From: Prostheceraeus crozeri
Lineage: Eukaryota > Platyhelminthes > Polycladida > Euryleptidae
Assembly (NCBI GenBank): GCA_907163375.1
Contig: CAJQUW010006150.1
Coordinates: 124,001-188,000, forward strand
Direction of reading: 5' to 3'
Length of the DNA: 64,000 nucleotides
This document shows positions 11,872 through 24,551 of this stretch, in pieces (positions within the stretch are counted from its first letter, which is position 1; each line of letters starts with the position of its first letter). The position numbers and the translations under genes are program-made. Under the pieces are notes generated by a model. The model was not told where the DNA came from. It worked only from the letters and a program-made list of their open reading frames with translations, and searched no databases.

Positions 11872-11954
11872 TGGGGGTGATTGTAGGGGGTTCTCAAAGT
11901 CGTGGGGACGCATGTAGGGGGTCGATAGATGCGTGTAGGGGGAGGGAGTATTCG
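11872..11954 (+). repeat. G-run cluster
   Basis: Five runs of four or five G occur within about 75 bp, several in the context TGTAGGGGG. Loops of 9-15 bases make a G-quadruplex possible but weak. It looks like a decayed short minisatellite. Confidence 0.45.
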
Positions 11955-12184
11955 AAAAAGTGGATTCTTCTTCTACTAGAATACTACATCGATAGTCCCT
12001 AATGCCGCCTTCACTGTCAGGCGAATGACCGATGATTATACTTAGTACAATTGTCGACTTCATTTTAATCTTTATCGTCTATTTTCAATTATATTATTGT
12101 ATTTCACTATACCCTAAATAATGCATAGGCCTAAAGTGCTGTACATAAGAGCATGGAAATGTGAATCAACTAACATTCATCATT

Positions 12185-13840
12185 ATAATTGTTTCATAAA
12201 AAATGGATCACCCTTAAACATCGCCTTAACTTCAACTTTGTCTAACTCCGCCAAACTTGAACGAATTTCTCTGAACTTTGGAAGATATGTCAGTTGTGCT
12301 TACTAATATCATTGTTGGAAATTTCAAGCATGAATATTGAGTTGTTTTCCTGTTATAGATAAAAAAGAAGTAGATAATTTTATTTTCATTTAGCAATGTT
12401 ACACAAAATCATACCTCACTCTTTATAAAATTACATTTGTTTCCTTTGTTATGTAATATGTTGTTCTACAAGCCAAAAGCTATCAAGCAAAATAAAAATA
12501 AAGAAAATCGGTCAATCAGAGCCAGTATAGCACCATTATTCATCAACAATAATGTAACTGCTACATGTGATTAACTGGACTTCGTGTTCCATAGCTTCCT
12601 GACTTCGTTGCGGTGGTGTTGTCAGCACTCCTGATTGCTTTCAGCTAGAAATCTATCTCTTACCGGTTGAAAACAACACAAAGCACAAATGAACAATAAC
12701 GAGATCGCATTCACAAGAGGCAAAGTGTCAGCCTTGCTAGAACTAGGGTTTTCTTTGCGAGCTACAAGCAAGCGACTAAATGTCCCTTACACAAATGTGC
12801 ATCGATGGCATAATGATGATTTTCGACTCTGTCGTAAAGAGGGCTCTGGCCGTCCACGGAAAACATCCAAACGTAGAGACCGCCTAATTTTGAGATTTGT
12901 TAAAGTTGATCCAAGTCTCTCGTTAACTGAGATGGCTGCACTAGACTCGTCTATTTCTAAGTCCACTATTCGTAGAAGACTTATTGAGTCGAATTTCAAG
13001 AGCTGTACGAGGCCCTCTCAGATCGAATTATCAGATCAGCATACAAAAAGACGTCTCAGATGGGCAATGAGTCATTGTCACTAGCGAAATCAATGGGATC
13101 GGGTTGTCTGGTCTGATGAGGCATCAGTCCGTCTGAAGGATAGTGATGGTCGATTGAGATTATGGATAAAATCTGATCAGGAAATTCCGAGACATTTACA
13201 TCGTCCCCGGGTACAAGTGGTGCGACTCTACTGATTTGAGCTGGCATTTGGACCAATGGCCGCTCTGAACTTCACATATAGCAAGGAACCATGAATTCTG
13301 AACGCTATGTGAATGTTTTACGAATGAACATTGGCCAAATGACAGATCAACTTGGTGATCCATCGACTTGGTTATTTATGGATGATAATGCTACGTGTCA
13401 CAGGAGTGGTAGAGTCAACTTATGCAAGTCTCAATTAGGGCTTAGGACATTATCTTGGCCAGCTCGTTCTCCTGATCTGAATCCCATAGAAAATGTATGG
13501 AGTATTCTAAAACGTAACGTTCGTCGTTCACTGCTACCTACAGATGGCGTATTACAACTTACGTCACTGTTAAAAAGAGAGTGGAGAAAGTTAGATCAGT
13601 CAAAAATCAACGATGTCATCGAATCAATGCCTAGACGAATTGGTAATGTCATTGACAATAAGGGTAGGGCCACAAAATATTAGCTTCTTAAGAACCGTTA
13701 CTGTATCATAGCTTATCAGATTATATAAGGACATTTAAATATATTAGGGACATGAAATAACATGAAAAATGCTTTCTGTATCATACTTATGTTTTATTTA
13801 GTCAAATTTTGGGATGATCCACTTTTTATGAAACGGACTG
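12185..13840 (+). mobile_element. Tc1-like DNA transposon, copy A
   Basis: The right end reads GGATGATCCACTTTTTATGA, then AACGGACTG followed by TA. The left end near 12185 carries the inverted version (GTTTCATAAAAAATGGATCA) with decayed outermost bases. The same ends bound copy B at 41506-42854, confirming the limits. TA flanks and the encoded transposase put it in the Tc1/mariner superfamily. It lies in a region that may be intronic to the receptor gene, on the opposite strand. Several breaks in the transposase make it inactive. Confidence 0.9.
12689..13683 (+). pseudogene. Tc1-like transposase (DD34E), broken
   Basis: The first part (12689-13084, 131 codons) holds paired helix-turn-helix DNA-binding domains separated by a GRPRKTSKR (GRPR-like) hook. 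After an in-frame TAG at 13082 the same frame continues with DRVVWSDEASVRL, which holds the first catalytic Asp. It then stops again before a second frame (13291-13683) with LFMDDNATCHRS (second Asp) and ARSPDLNPIENVW (catalytic Glu). Counting from Asp to Glu gives 34 intervening residues, hence DD34E. Length and order match a full Tc1-family transposase of about 330 residues. All three catalytic residues are present, but at least two breaks stop translation. Confidence 0.9.
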
Positions 13841-14725
13841 TATTTGCATATAGCTACTTCATAATGTCAAGCTAATACAATTTTTTTACTCCGAGACTGC
13901 GCGTCAAATCCGACTGTCAAATCATACCATGCTTTAAGTTTCACCGAGATCTATATAGTGGAAATCAGGGATCCTATACGAATAAAAATAGCATGTAATT
14001 TAGGGTTTTTTAATCCTTTGGGGGCGTGTGGATTCTGTGGAGATACCCACAGGTTTTTCTGTTGGTATGAGGTGGGGACTCAAATATCAATCCCCACGGC
14101 AACCCTGCTGAAAGCTCAATACATGCAATTTCTTTGTTCTACATTCGATTCGAGTTGATTGTCTGAGATAGACAGAATATATGTCTAGTTTCCTTGAGCT
14201 TTGATACTCGGAAGGTCTCATCTCCTCAGTGACTCATTTTGTTAGTGGCTTGACTTGAATCATTCACCTCCTCATCGCTGATCCATGTCACAGGCCAGAG
14301 CCACAATAATGGATTAGCACTTGAACTATTATTATTTTGAATTTTGATGAGTATGACATATAGGACTGTTTGCTCGTGCATTGATTGACAAGTAAGCTTT
14401 CCGCTGATGTCATTACTTGCATTCTCCCTTCTCAAATCCTTTGGAAATAAGCTGGTTAGATTGAGTATCATAAATAAATTGCAATTATTTTATTTGATTG
14501 ATAGCTCTTCTTGACTGACTGTGATTTCAGAGTTTTGGTTTTCACAAGTGAGTGGTTATGAAAATGATCTCAAATGTCACTTTGAGTGATTTCGCAAATA
14601 TCTCTCCCTTCCGACGAAATTCAAATATTTCAGAATATGGATTAAAAGTGAGGTGTGTTAAGGCTGCACCAGCGTTTCTACGCTCATATATATAACAAAA
14701 CAACTACATGTATGGTCAGGCTTAC
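13841..14725. other. Unassigned, possibly intron
   Basis: Downstream of the receptor exon on its strand. I looked for the next receptor exon (TM4) here and found none. The minus-strand frame at 14226-14471 has no receptor-like residues. Confidence 0.35.
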
Positions 14726-14825
14726 CGTTCTACAGCAATGGTGGCCAATGTATTCACCGATGCACATACTGTCATGCCCTGAAGATAAGGTGTAGCTTTG
14801 CATAATACATCACCGAACTGCCAGC
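14726..14825 (-). CDS. Internal exon of a rhodopsin-family peptide GPCR (TM3)
   Basis: Read on the minus strand, the exon is bounded by an acceptor (ATTTGATTTCAG) and a donor (GTAAGCC). It is 100 nt long: two bases completing a codon, 32 codons, then CG of the next codon. The codons include WQFGDVLCK, PYLQGM and CASVNTLATIAVE, with an R split across the donor. This is the hallmark of transmembrane helix 3: W-x-FG...C (the disulfide Cys), then Y-x-Q and SV.T..AIA.(D/E)R at the cytoplasmic end. The spelling is closest to neuropeptide receptors of the NPFF/SIFamide/GnIH type, from memory. In such receptors this helix contacts ligand and the (D/E)R(Y) motif controls G-protein activation. No other exon was found, so exons either lie outside the window or were missed. 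No stop or frameshift is seen, so a live gene is likely. Confidence 0.8.
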
Positions 14826-16477
14826 CTGAAATCAAATATAATTACCCAGATCACTCAAATCAGAACTATGATAATCTCTTTCACTGCATTGAAAATCACA
14901 AATTTGGTTAGTGTGGCATGACGATATTTTGATTGTACTTTTCTGGTATTCACTGTATTGCTCATTTGAAATTGTGCTTTAAGCGACATGCGATGTGTTT
15001 AGTATTGCAATAAAATCAATATTGAGGCATCAATGAGATAAGGCATTTTCCCACCTAGATTATAGACTACTATTATTAGGAACTACCTTGATTCAAACAT
15101 TCACAAATAGATGCATGCATTTACAGTTATACTGTGATTCTTTCCTCATGACCTGTTTAGCTTGATAGTTTCGAGAAAGTTGATTTTCATTGATTTTCGG
15201 GTCATTCATAAAGTTTATATCCACAGTTTTATGATACACTTACCACAAATCGATTAGAAATCAGTCATTTCGATCTTTCTATTAAGTTTAAATTCAACTT
15301 TTATTATTCAACGGTGACATAAAATTGCATATAAGCTTATTTTGTTCGTGTGCGCATTTGTGAATTTGTCTGTGCCTTGACATAGGACGAGCGTCAAAAA
15401 CGTCGGCAATATATCCATAATTCGAGAAAATTGACCTTGTTATTTATTCTGTCTGGAGGCATCAATTTAATTTTCAAATTCTGAATGCAAAGCACATCCT
15501 GTTCACGGCTCTTTTGTATGATAGCAACTTGCACATTGTTTTGGTCTAGAAGCACTTTTCATACATATGTTCTAAATTGTAGTTTCAAAGGTCCCATAGG
15601 CCTCATGTTTATTGAGTATTGTGCCGCTACAGATACTCTGTAAAAGTGCCGCTCATCATCGTAAATATGAGCGCCGTTCACGTCATGCTGATTGCTGAGA
15701 AATGAGCACAGTTCAGTTCAAGTTCATGATCCTAATGAAATTTGTGAGCAACGCCAATTGAACGGCGTTCAATCATGTTAATAGCTAGCCCACTGTTAGC
15801 ACCACAGAATTAGACAGGTCGCCTCTTCTTCTGTTTGACTAGAATGGAAACATTGGAACATGTAACGTAATTGAAATGGCACAATCTGCTGACATAATAC
15901 CATACATAGCAATCGAACAATAAGCAGCCAGTTCAACATTAAACACGCCAAATTGTGCAAAGTTTCAGTGGCTGTTATCAACCGGATAACACAACTAAGA
16001 GACATAGTCGATGTCAAGTTCTACAGAGAAGTTTGTGAACGTTTTTTTCGTGCGCCTGCTAACTTTTTTTTAAAGTGATTGGAGGACCCAACATTATCGA
16101 GAAAACTTTTGCGCAATGATCTGAATTCTTCGAATCTGAAGGAGTCGTGGCGATTGGAGCATTTTGAAGGAATTCATAGCAATCCGCAAGCGACGCACGA
16201 CTATTTTTCCTATCTCTGTAAGGCATTGAAAATTTCTTTTTGCCCACTTAGTAAGTTCCTGCATGTGCCATCTGTTTGAATCAGTTTGCACTTCTAGCAA
16301 AGTGACACGATTAAACAATCTAATTCTGTGGTCAGCGCTTTCTGCCTAACTTTCACTACCAATCTTGGAGTGTCAAGTAAGAATGCGGCGTACTGAACAT
16401 ATTTCCTAGCCTCATAGGTTCAACTCGAACTCGAACCAGAACGCATGTAGAGCACATATAGTTTACATCGCTCAACA
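14826..16477. other. Unassigned, possibly intron upstream of the receptor exon
   Basis: Mostly AT-rich with no recognised exon. A minus-strand frame at 15796-16017 contains LITATETLHNLA, faintly like the end of a Harbinger transposase, but the rest does not support it. Confidence 0.35.
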
Positions 16478-16980
16478 TCAACAAAGCTCCATATTTAAAC
16501 ATGAAGCCGTACCCGGTGTCAATTTGAGATACACAATTAGCATATCAAGTACAATTCTGTGACTATTCAATAAATGCGACTTTTAACCCACAACTGACCG
16601 CGCCGTGTCCGGTGTGAACAGCACCATAGGTTTATTACGGCTCTGAATGAAATTTCTGGACGCGTGAGGACGCGCCGCGCCCAGTGTGAATGGACCTTAA
16701 TAGTCAATCAATGCTGATTTTTGCACACTCAATGTAAACTGAGCAATTAGGAGTTAAGTTGTATCCTTAGTTGATAATTTGAAACAGACCTAAATCGCTG
16801 CAATTTCATCCAATATCAGCAAAAATGAGTTTATATCTCACAGCATTGACACAATTCTAAATTTAAACATGCAGCCATACCCGTGATAAATTTGAGAAAC
16901 AGTATTAGCATATCAATATGCGTGCATTTTCTTCAGGTATTCATTAAATACTGCCTTCAACACACTGACACTTAAGTTAA
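16478..16980. repeat. Diverged direct duplication around a MITE half
   Basis: A segment near 16490-16580 (ATTTAAACATGAAGCCGTAC ... TTAGCATATCAA ... ATTCA.TAAAT) recurs near 16858-16970 as ATTTAAACATGCAGCCATAC ... TTAGCATATCAA. Spacing is about 365 bp, in direct orientation. The intervening sequence includes a GC-rich MITE-like piece at 16593-16701. Confidence 0.55.
16593..16701. mobile_element. MITE relative (single arm) of the 21605-21815 element
   Basis: Its reverse complement carries GTCCATTCACACTGGGCGCG, then GCGCGTCCTCACGCGTCCAG, ATTTC.TTCAGAG and TAATAAACC, in the same order as the left arm at 21605-21680. It is GC-rich against an AT-rich background. Only one arm is evident. Confidence 0.6.
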
Positions 16981-19900
16981 AATGCTAATTGCCCATTTTA
17001 ATTCAAAACTGTGACATGATTAAAGCAGAAACGAATTGTCGATCATGTGAAGTAAGAGAGCATGCATTGATATCACAATTAGAACTCTGCCATTAGAATT
17101 CTAATCAAATTCAAAATCAAAATCACTCTTAGGTCTAGCAGTTCCTTTTCAAATGAAATAATGTGTAGACTTATAGTCTATTCTTAAAGGTTTTGAAACG
17201 CATTAAAAGTTGTTCCATTTCGTAATTAGTCACGGTGTTAAGTGCTAAGCCAGAAATCAAATTGCAAATAAATTCATCTAAAGACGATTGCGCTTGAGAC
17301 AAACAAGAATCTAGTCATGGTTCTCCGAGTAAAGAGATGAGAGCAACTCAGTTACCAAATAAGAATTCTAAGCCCTTTCACACCGCGGTCATTATGATGA
17401 ACTCCTAATTCCTGATGAATGGTACGAAATCACCAATGAGAAATTAAACAATAATTTATGATTGCTGAAAAGCATGACATGCTTGCATCGTCATTAAGAT
17501 AGAAATATTATTCGTACTTCAAATGCTTATGTTCTTCATGTTTCCTGCACATGAGAAATTTAGCGCTCTTAGTTCTCCATGTAATCCGAACGATAATGAT
17601 CTTCTCCGAAAAGATTGCTCTCTGTAAGTATTTTAGGCTGAGGACAAGCAGCTTTAATTTGTTCATACTTAAAGTGCTCAAACGAAATTACTACGCATGA
17701 AGCCTATAAGCAAGCATGCGTAAATGATTCATCCGATGACTTTCAATAATAGACGTGTATCTTGCTGCTTTTAATTTGTTTGTAAACTACTAGTTTTAAT
17801 GCTCTAATATAATTGAATTCTAATAATCTTGAATTTTCAAACGAAAAATTCATATTCATTCACATGAGTTGCGTTAAATGTTTATATATAATTGCACATG
17901 AACTGAAAACATCAAATCATTAATAACATTAATGAGGTCTCAATGATTGTCCCAATAGTAAAGAGATCTTCCTCAACGACGGAAACTTAAGAAGGAGAGA
18001 GAGTCGAATCTTGAAGTTCACGATGGAAGTTAGTTTTTATTCTCTGAGGACAGCCAAAAGCAAGGTGAAAGCTGCATTGGATTATAGTAAACTCGAGGTG
18101 AAGTCCCATGATTAATTTTTCTTCAAAAAAAGGCATTTGTTTCAACTAAATTCAATGATGATTGTTACAAAAAAATATTTTGAGCTGTAATATGGTGCGT
18201 AATAAAATATTAACAATCTACCTACCAATCGTCTCGAATGAGAGATTAGCCATAATTGGCTGTCTGAAAGATAAACCATTTTTAGCCAACGTCAAAGGAA
18301 AGTAAACAAAAGCTTGCCACCCATTCGCCATATAAAGTACTCGTACATTCCAACTATGTTCTAGCCTACAGCTAAGAGTAGCTGATCTTTTGATAATTGC
18401 GTCGTATTTCAGCCCAGTGATGAATACGACATAAGCAACTGCCACTTTGGTTGCATTTTGAAAAGGGTTACAAGAATTTGTAATTCAAGAGCGAAATGCA
18501 ATGATGGTTAGTTAACTTTGTCTCAGAAAAGTATCATAAAATATGTTGTCAACATTTTATATCAGTCTTGACAGTAGAAACACAATATGGAAAATACTCG
18601 TGTGAACATATTTTAAGTCATATTGCTTCTATTCATTCTCCCCCGGTCACATTCACTGAGAAAGAATGCTGTAAGTTTTCGCATGTTGCAAACTTATTAA
18701 GTCATTGAGTACGACAGACAATGACATATTTTCAAACCATGAGAAACAATCCTCATCGTTTGGCAAGCTTTTATTGAAATGTGGAATAAATTGCTTATTG
18801 ATTAACAAACGGTGCAGCATTTCATTCTATGATGCAAAAGTTGAAAGTTTAGACAAACGAGTTTAAAGTAAAAAATAGCGTAAGGCAATTACCACATGTT
18901 GTATTTTTTTACATAATCTACACTATGCTATTAAACAATAGCTTAGATCCACGTAGTTTTGAATATGATACAAGAATGATCTAATGCAAGATCGATATAA
19001 TATTGCAACGAGAGCAGATCAATCCTACTGCATTGTATGTTCATGGCTTGCAAGAGAAGTCAAAACGAATGCTTAGAATGCCCAGAAAAAAGAAAAACAA
19101 CATGGCTAAGTACGTACATGACATTAACATGCGACATAGTAAACATTCGTAACAAAAGACTGCGAATAGCATGTTATCATATATGTGGGTGATTTATTTC
19201 ACACATCAGAACAGCCTTTCCAATCTTGCTTTATCAATGAAAAAGAGTTTCGTTAATGTCAAAACAAAATTATCTTGAAAGCTACATGTTTATTGAAATT
19301 TCACTATCAGACATTGCAACAAGCTTAAGTAGATCACAGTGCCTTAATCCTCAAATGTAATGGGTTCTGTAACTTTCGTTGAATTTGCAGGGTAGATCAA
19401 AGTGTTTATCGAACTGTACAACTTATCAGAATGTATTCGCAACTCAGCGATTAAGTGCATCACAAACAGGTATACACTAAATACTTCAAACGGCAATATG
19501 CTTGCGTGAGCATTTTGAGGGAGAATTCTGAAAACGAGGTAGAAATCTCCTTTAAAAAGCTCAGCCACCTTCCCAAAGGTACATCTGCACAGCAACATTG
19601 AAAACCTGAATGTAAAAATGATCTTGTAAAGCATCTAGTATACAAAACCAATGCCAAAACTTTTATATGCCCGATGATTTCATACAATTGCAATTCGGGA
19701 TCTCTTTACTTTGACTCGTATTACCCTCAAATTAATAGATACACACGCGTATATAGAACACCTGTGCAGATATTTCTTCATTTGCTTTGATTGAAAGAGT
19801 TTGCAAATGCTTTCTATAATAGGCATATTGATAAAATATGACTTAAATAAACAGTCAGTAACTCAAGATGACCTATTTCTCACAATGTATCCACTGGAAA

Positions 19901-20395
19901 AACTGGAATATTTCAATTCAAGCTATTTATGTTAGTTTTGCACGACAGTGCAGTTTTAGAGTAATGCACGAGTATAGTGCAATCTGTATGCAACAGGTAA
20001 AACCTTGATACTTACATAACTTCGCTTTAGCTCCCGGGCTGTAAATGGCCAGCAATACCGAAAAAACGCGAATTGACTATAACTTCGTAATTTCCAATGC
20101 AAATTTATAGGATCTTAGCAGATAACTTATATCTGAGCAAGCATTGCTTTCTGATTGTTCTATAAACACTTTATGGAATTGATGAACAAGTTTTTGAAAT
20201 TGCATGTATTATCCTTGAAATCAATAACGTAGTAGCCACTCACCTATCCAATGCAGCTTACAAATTATGCAGATAGATAGATATCTCCAAACACGCATGT
20301 GTGTCGTCAGTTTTAAGAGAAATGCTTCACGACTTGAAAAATCTTCATAATTTGATTAAATATAGAAATAATTTACATTGTGAACATTTTCCTAC
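16981..20395. other. Unassigned AT-rich stretch, possibly intron
   Basis: No transposon protein and no recognised exon. Hydrophobic minus-strand frames (18218-18445, 19344-19634) have no receptor motifs. A plus-strand frame around 18022-18105 begins with an ATG and ends at a GTGAAG donor-like site, but it is too short to call. This is one of the least repeat-like parts of the window. Confidence 0.35.
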
Positions 20396-21604
20396 AATGT
20401 TAGGGACCTGCGAAGCTTTGAAATTCGATTTGATTCTCAATTGCGATTCGAAAAAAATTCGAATCGATCCGGTCGGCTGACTAAACATTATTTCAACTTT
20501 ATAGCTTCTCCTCATTCATTATCACTTGAAAGTATAATTAGGTTGAGTGGTAACTCCGCATTTATTAAATCTCCATTGTGAATACACTTTCGATTTTAAA
20601 TGAACTCGTGGGAGATACAGGTGGCATTGCTACCAAATGTGAGATATGCAAGTTTTTGCAGTTTTGGGGAAATTACAACGGAATTTACTGAACATGATTG
20701 TAATGCAGAAAGAATGATGGTATTTTATAGATCGTCCGTGTCATGACAGCCTTAGAGATCTATGTTTGTTGAATTAGCAATTCGATAGGTTCCTATTACT
20801 TTCATGCTCAGCCTCAAGAGTATTTTCTTAAGCGTGATCCTATCACAGGCAACCTGCCACTGGCACAGCAAAATCACATAATCAAGGACATTGATTTCAA
20901 TTAACTTTAAAAGATGTAAATGGGTCCACATCACTATTCAGATCCATGAAATGAAACAGTGAAACGGTGATCCATGAAAAATTTAGTGATCAAATTATAA
21001 AATCATGCCGATGAAAATAGAATTAAAAACTTGAAATTTCAGCCAAGAAAGCACGAATAACATCGTGACCTTTTCATGAAGACTTTCATCATAATACAAT
21101 TCATGAAATTCCCTTGATAATCAGCTTGTTTTCCGCTTTGTTAGAATGCTTATTAGCAAATATTCATTCCTTTTGCTATCCAACTTGCTTCATGGACTCG
21201 GTCTGTCTTTCTGGCCAAGTCCGATAAACTGTATACCACAATAACTGATTAAGCTGATTATAACTGAATAATTTAGATAGTCATTACGGACAGCGATGAC
21301 ATGGAAAGTTGTAGGCAATTTGTTGCTAAAATTATATTATTGTTTTGTGATCCTCAAATTGCAATAGAAGTGATAGAGTCTACTGATTGCTAGTTTATGA
21401 AAATTTGTGCTTTCTTTTTTGAGGCATCAAGAGTAAAGTATAGGAACGATTGATGTAGGTCATATTTCCGTTCCGCGTGAGATTCAAAAGACTTTTATTT
21501 ACAAACCTAATGTCATAAACGTAGACCAATCACCAAGTTGCCTATGGGTATTTCGGCAAGGCCAATGTGCAGTTCAAGACATATCGTCAAATCAACATCT
21601 ATCT
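20396..21604. other. Unassigned
   Basis: It begins with TAGGGACCTGCGAAGC and an AATTCGATTTGATT run that loosely mirrors a segment ending near 22094, but no coding sequence is seen. Confidence 0.3.
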
Positions 21605-21815
21605 AAAGATCCATTCACACCAGCCCCTGCGCGGCGCTGCGCGTCCTCACTCATCCAGAATTTTCGTTCAGAACATTAATAAACCACACCGCGCACGGTG
21701 CGGTCCCACATGTCTCTTTGTGAAGAGCCCAATAGGTTTATTAAGGTTCTGAACGAAAATTCTGACGCGTGTGAACGCGCCGCACCGAGTCCGGTGTGAA
21801 TGAACTCATAGTCTA
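21605..21815. mobile_element. Palindromic GC-rich MITE
   Basis: The left arm (GATCCATTCACACC ... GCGTCCTCACTCATCCAGAA ... TTCGTTCAGAAC.TTAATAAACC) pairs with the right arm ending GTCCGGTGTGAATGAACTC. Arms are about 75 bp with a central GC-rich loop of about 60 bp. It has no coding capacity. A one-arm relative is at 16593-16701. The CATTCACACCGG type of end is common among MITEs in animals; the superfamily is not fixed because no clear target duplication was found. Confidence 0.7.
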
Positions 21816-23782
21816 ATCGTCAATGTTCATTCAAAGGAGGTTGTACTTACAAAGCGCAGTAGATTTTGATCTTCTCACAAATGTAGAGACACATTAGTTT
21901 GACTGCTTATTTCTTTTTGAATGCCAAGGTGTCACTGCATCTTTCAATAGCTACGTAAATTGCATGATTACTACAGGCTAGCGTCAAAGCGGTTAGGCAA
22001 ATCGTGCATGAAAGTAAGTTTAAGCAAGGCCTATTGAATCGATCTGTGAATCGATTCGATTCGATTCATAGTTTGCCGATTTGCAGGTCTCTATTTAGTA
22101 TGAATGAATGCATAAGCATTTACGCTCAAGTTTTATTTGTTTCAGCAACAGACAACTTCGCGGGGATTATCATTTCAATGATATGAATCAAAGTTTCAAT
22201 GATAAGTTTATTTCTTGTCACACTATCTTCATAAAATGGAAATAAGTTATTGATTGCAGAAGAATTGTAGGTGTTGCGTGACCTGGAATCAAATTTGACT
22301 TCAGTTTGAGATAAATGGAAAATTGGTCACATTGCCCTTGGTTACATTACCGACTTGAATAATAATAATAATCTTGAACAGAAGCAATCTTTGTGTTGAA
22401 CATGCTTTCATTCTCTGAGGACGAAACTGACTTTGATAAATTCACTAGCAAAACTGAAATTCATTTCTTTTCTCCTGAGAGAATGTTCATAATAATAGTC
22501 GAAGTCGGTATGTTTTACAACTATTATCTGTCCTTGTTTATTATATTATTTTCTTAATCCATTTCCTATTTGTATTTCAAGTTGAGCAAGAATACAAATA
22601 TTTGAATGACATTTAGAGTTCTTGAAAGACCACCGCTTACAAATATCTTGATTTCTGTGAAACAGAAAATGTTTTATATATCCTCGATGAAGAGTTATGA
22701 AATTTATATTGATGGAAAAGTATGGAGTTTTGAACAAGTTAAATATGATTGAGATTAGGCTAGAGATGTATAGAATGCATGTGCCAGCAATAGCACAAAT
22801 TGAAATGAGACGAAAACCCATGATCGACTCAATGGCAGCGTATTTTTCAAGCCTCACTCTCTCTCTCTCTCTCTCTCTTGGGTGGCGCCGTGGCGGTCTG
22901 TTACAGGTGGCGTTCTATGCCAGGTAGCAGTGTATTTTCAAGCATCTTCGAGTTTAAAAGTATTAAGAATTTTTTTAAAGAATTTCATTTAGATGCATGC
23001 TCCATCTATAAGGATCTCAAATAACCAAACGCTTTACTAAGTACCCGATATATTATAAAATATATACATTTCGGCTTATTGGTATGAATTGCTATTCCAT
23101 TATTCAAGCCTAACAAGATACTAAATGCATGTTTGACTGACATTCAATGAATATTTGACAGGAATATTCACTACACATTTGAGCAATGTTCAATAAATTG
23201 ATTTATTAGTATTATTGACACGTAAACTAGACACGTAGTCCAATTTACACGTAAACTAGTAATAAAGGCTCAACAGATTATATATACAGTATGAACGTCT
23301 ACCTAGAACTTTGTCCACGCAAGATGACTATCAATAAAGAAATCATGATGATCATCACCACAAACCATAATTAACTTTGCACGCACTTGATGATCAATTT
23401 AGAGCAATTGCTAATAATGAAGAAGTCGAAGATACATTCAGAAGATGCTAATAATCATATAATAATTGTAATGTAATATAATAATAATAATAGATTCAGA
23501 TGTGCTAATAACACGTCACATAGCGGACAGGCCTCACACAAGCATAGATGTTGGCACTCACTACTTATATAACTGCCGAAATAAAGGAAGCTGGTGTTCT
23601 ATTATCTATTAGCGGTCTATTCTTCAAACACTTTATTAGGATGGCGGTCTATTACAGGTTTTATGATAACTTTGAAAGTCAATTTTTTATAATTATGCAG
23701 AATACCTCATCCAATTCACTGGTTTAACTCAATGTATTTCTGCGGTCAATTGGAGTATTTTTGGATTTTGTTGAACGATGGA
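21816..23782. other. Unassigned; contains a (CT)n microsatellite
   Basis: A short (CT)n tract lies at about 22855-22880, followed by a GGTGGCG-rich patch. An apparent micro-exon with both splice signals on the plus strand (21976-22012) was noticed but is unsupported. No protein family is recognised. Confidence 0.35.
22855..22880 (+). repeat. (CT)n microsatellite
   Basis: About twelve CT units in an uninterrupted run. Confidence 0.9.
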
Positions 23783-23872
23783 ATTCTGGTCTTCTTGAGT
23801 ATGACCGCTGTCGATCGTTGGTTGCTGAATTCATCTCATAAATGGCGGTCATCAGACTGAAGACCAGAATCT
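23783..23872. repeat. Short inverted repeat
   Basis: TTCTGGTCTTCTTGAGTATG with ACCGC pairs with GCGGTCATCAGACTGAAGAC plus CAGAA across a loop of about 40 bp. No coding content. Confidence 0.55.
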
Positions 23873-23904
23873 GTTCCGAAACGTTGATTGCACACCTGTC
23901 GTAT

Positions 23905-24551
23905 TAAAATTTCTGATGGCTGTTTTTTTAAACAAGTTGACAATTTTAAATATCTTGGTGTCTACTTGTCTAATGATTTTCGTTGGAACACGCATATCAA
24001 TTTTATTGTTAAGAAGGCATCCCGTAGCTAGGTTGTTCATCTTGCGTAATTTGCGACGTTGTGGTGCAGATACCGGCATAATGCTCAAATGTTATGAGGC
24101 CTTCATAAGGTCTATTTTGACTTATGCTTTTTGTTCCTTTTGTAATGCCTCGCAATTGAAAAGACTTGAACGTATTGAATAGCGAGCTTTACGTATCATT
24201 GGAGTTGTATCGTTGCTTGAACCTCTTTTTGTTTTTTCTGATAATTGTTGTCTGAAACTCTTTAGAAAAATTACTTCTGATGAACATTATCTTCTTCGAG
24301 ACATTTTTGATGTCAAGGGTCAAACAGGTATTGCCACCCGTTCTAGATGTGAGCTGCGGCCTGCTTTTTCTAAGACTTCAAGATTTGGAGACTCAGTCAT
24401 TCGTGTTTGTCGATAGTTTTACTCAGTTTTTATCTCCTTGAAGCATTACTCTTTCTTGTATCTTCTACTTATTTTTATCGTATAATTGTAACGTTCACCG
24501 CAACTGTCATGGAAGTGAACTCAATAAAGCTACTATTATTATTATTATTAA
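23905..24551 (+). mobile_element. LINE fragment, reverse transcriptase 3' end
   Basis: The frame 23916-24182 and its continuations carry the end of a LINE reverse transcriptase. After an LGV-like strand and a W.THI segment come ILRNLRRCGADTG, YEAFIRSILTYAFC and SQLKRLERIE, then an ALRIIG stretch and a C-terminal tail ending near 24416. This is the thumb and post-RT order of APE-type LINEs. One in-frame TAG follows IE near 24180, and there is a frame change near the beginning. The copy is 5'-truncated before the catalytic YADD motif. It ends with AATAAAGCTAC and a (TTA)n tail at about 24530-24551. Confidence 0.8.

Noticed and set aside
15796-16320. Possible Harbinger transposase fragment on the minus strand (LITATETLHNLA)
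   Set aside because: Only a single LHN-type motif fits. The neighbouring residues do not follow the family, and no inverted ends or upstream catalytic motifs are visible.
18218-18445. Hydrophobic minus-strand frame followed by a good donor, considered as another receptor exon
   Set aside because: None of the TM1, TM2 or TM4-7 signature residues are present.
21976-22012. Micro-exon with acceptor CTACAG and donor GTAAGT on the plus strand
   Set aside because: Only 37 nt, no polypyrimidine tract and no recognised residues; splice-like pairs of this quality arise by chance.
20396-22094. Possible hAT element with TAGGGACCTGCGAA / TAGAGACCTGCAAA ends
   Set aside because: Ends match over only 14 bp with two differences, the flanking 8-mers match poorly (about 4 of 8), and no transposase lies between.
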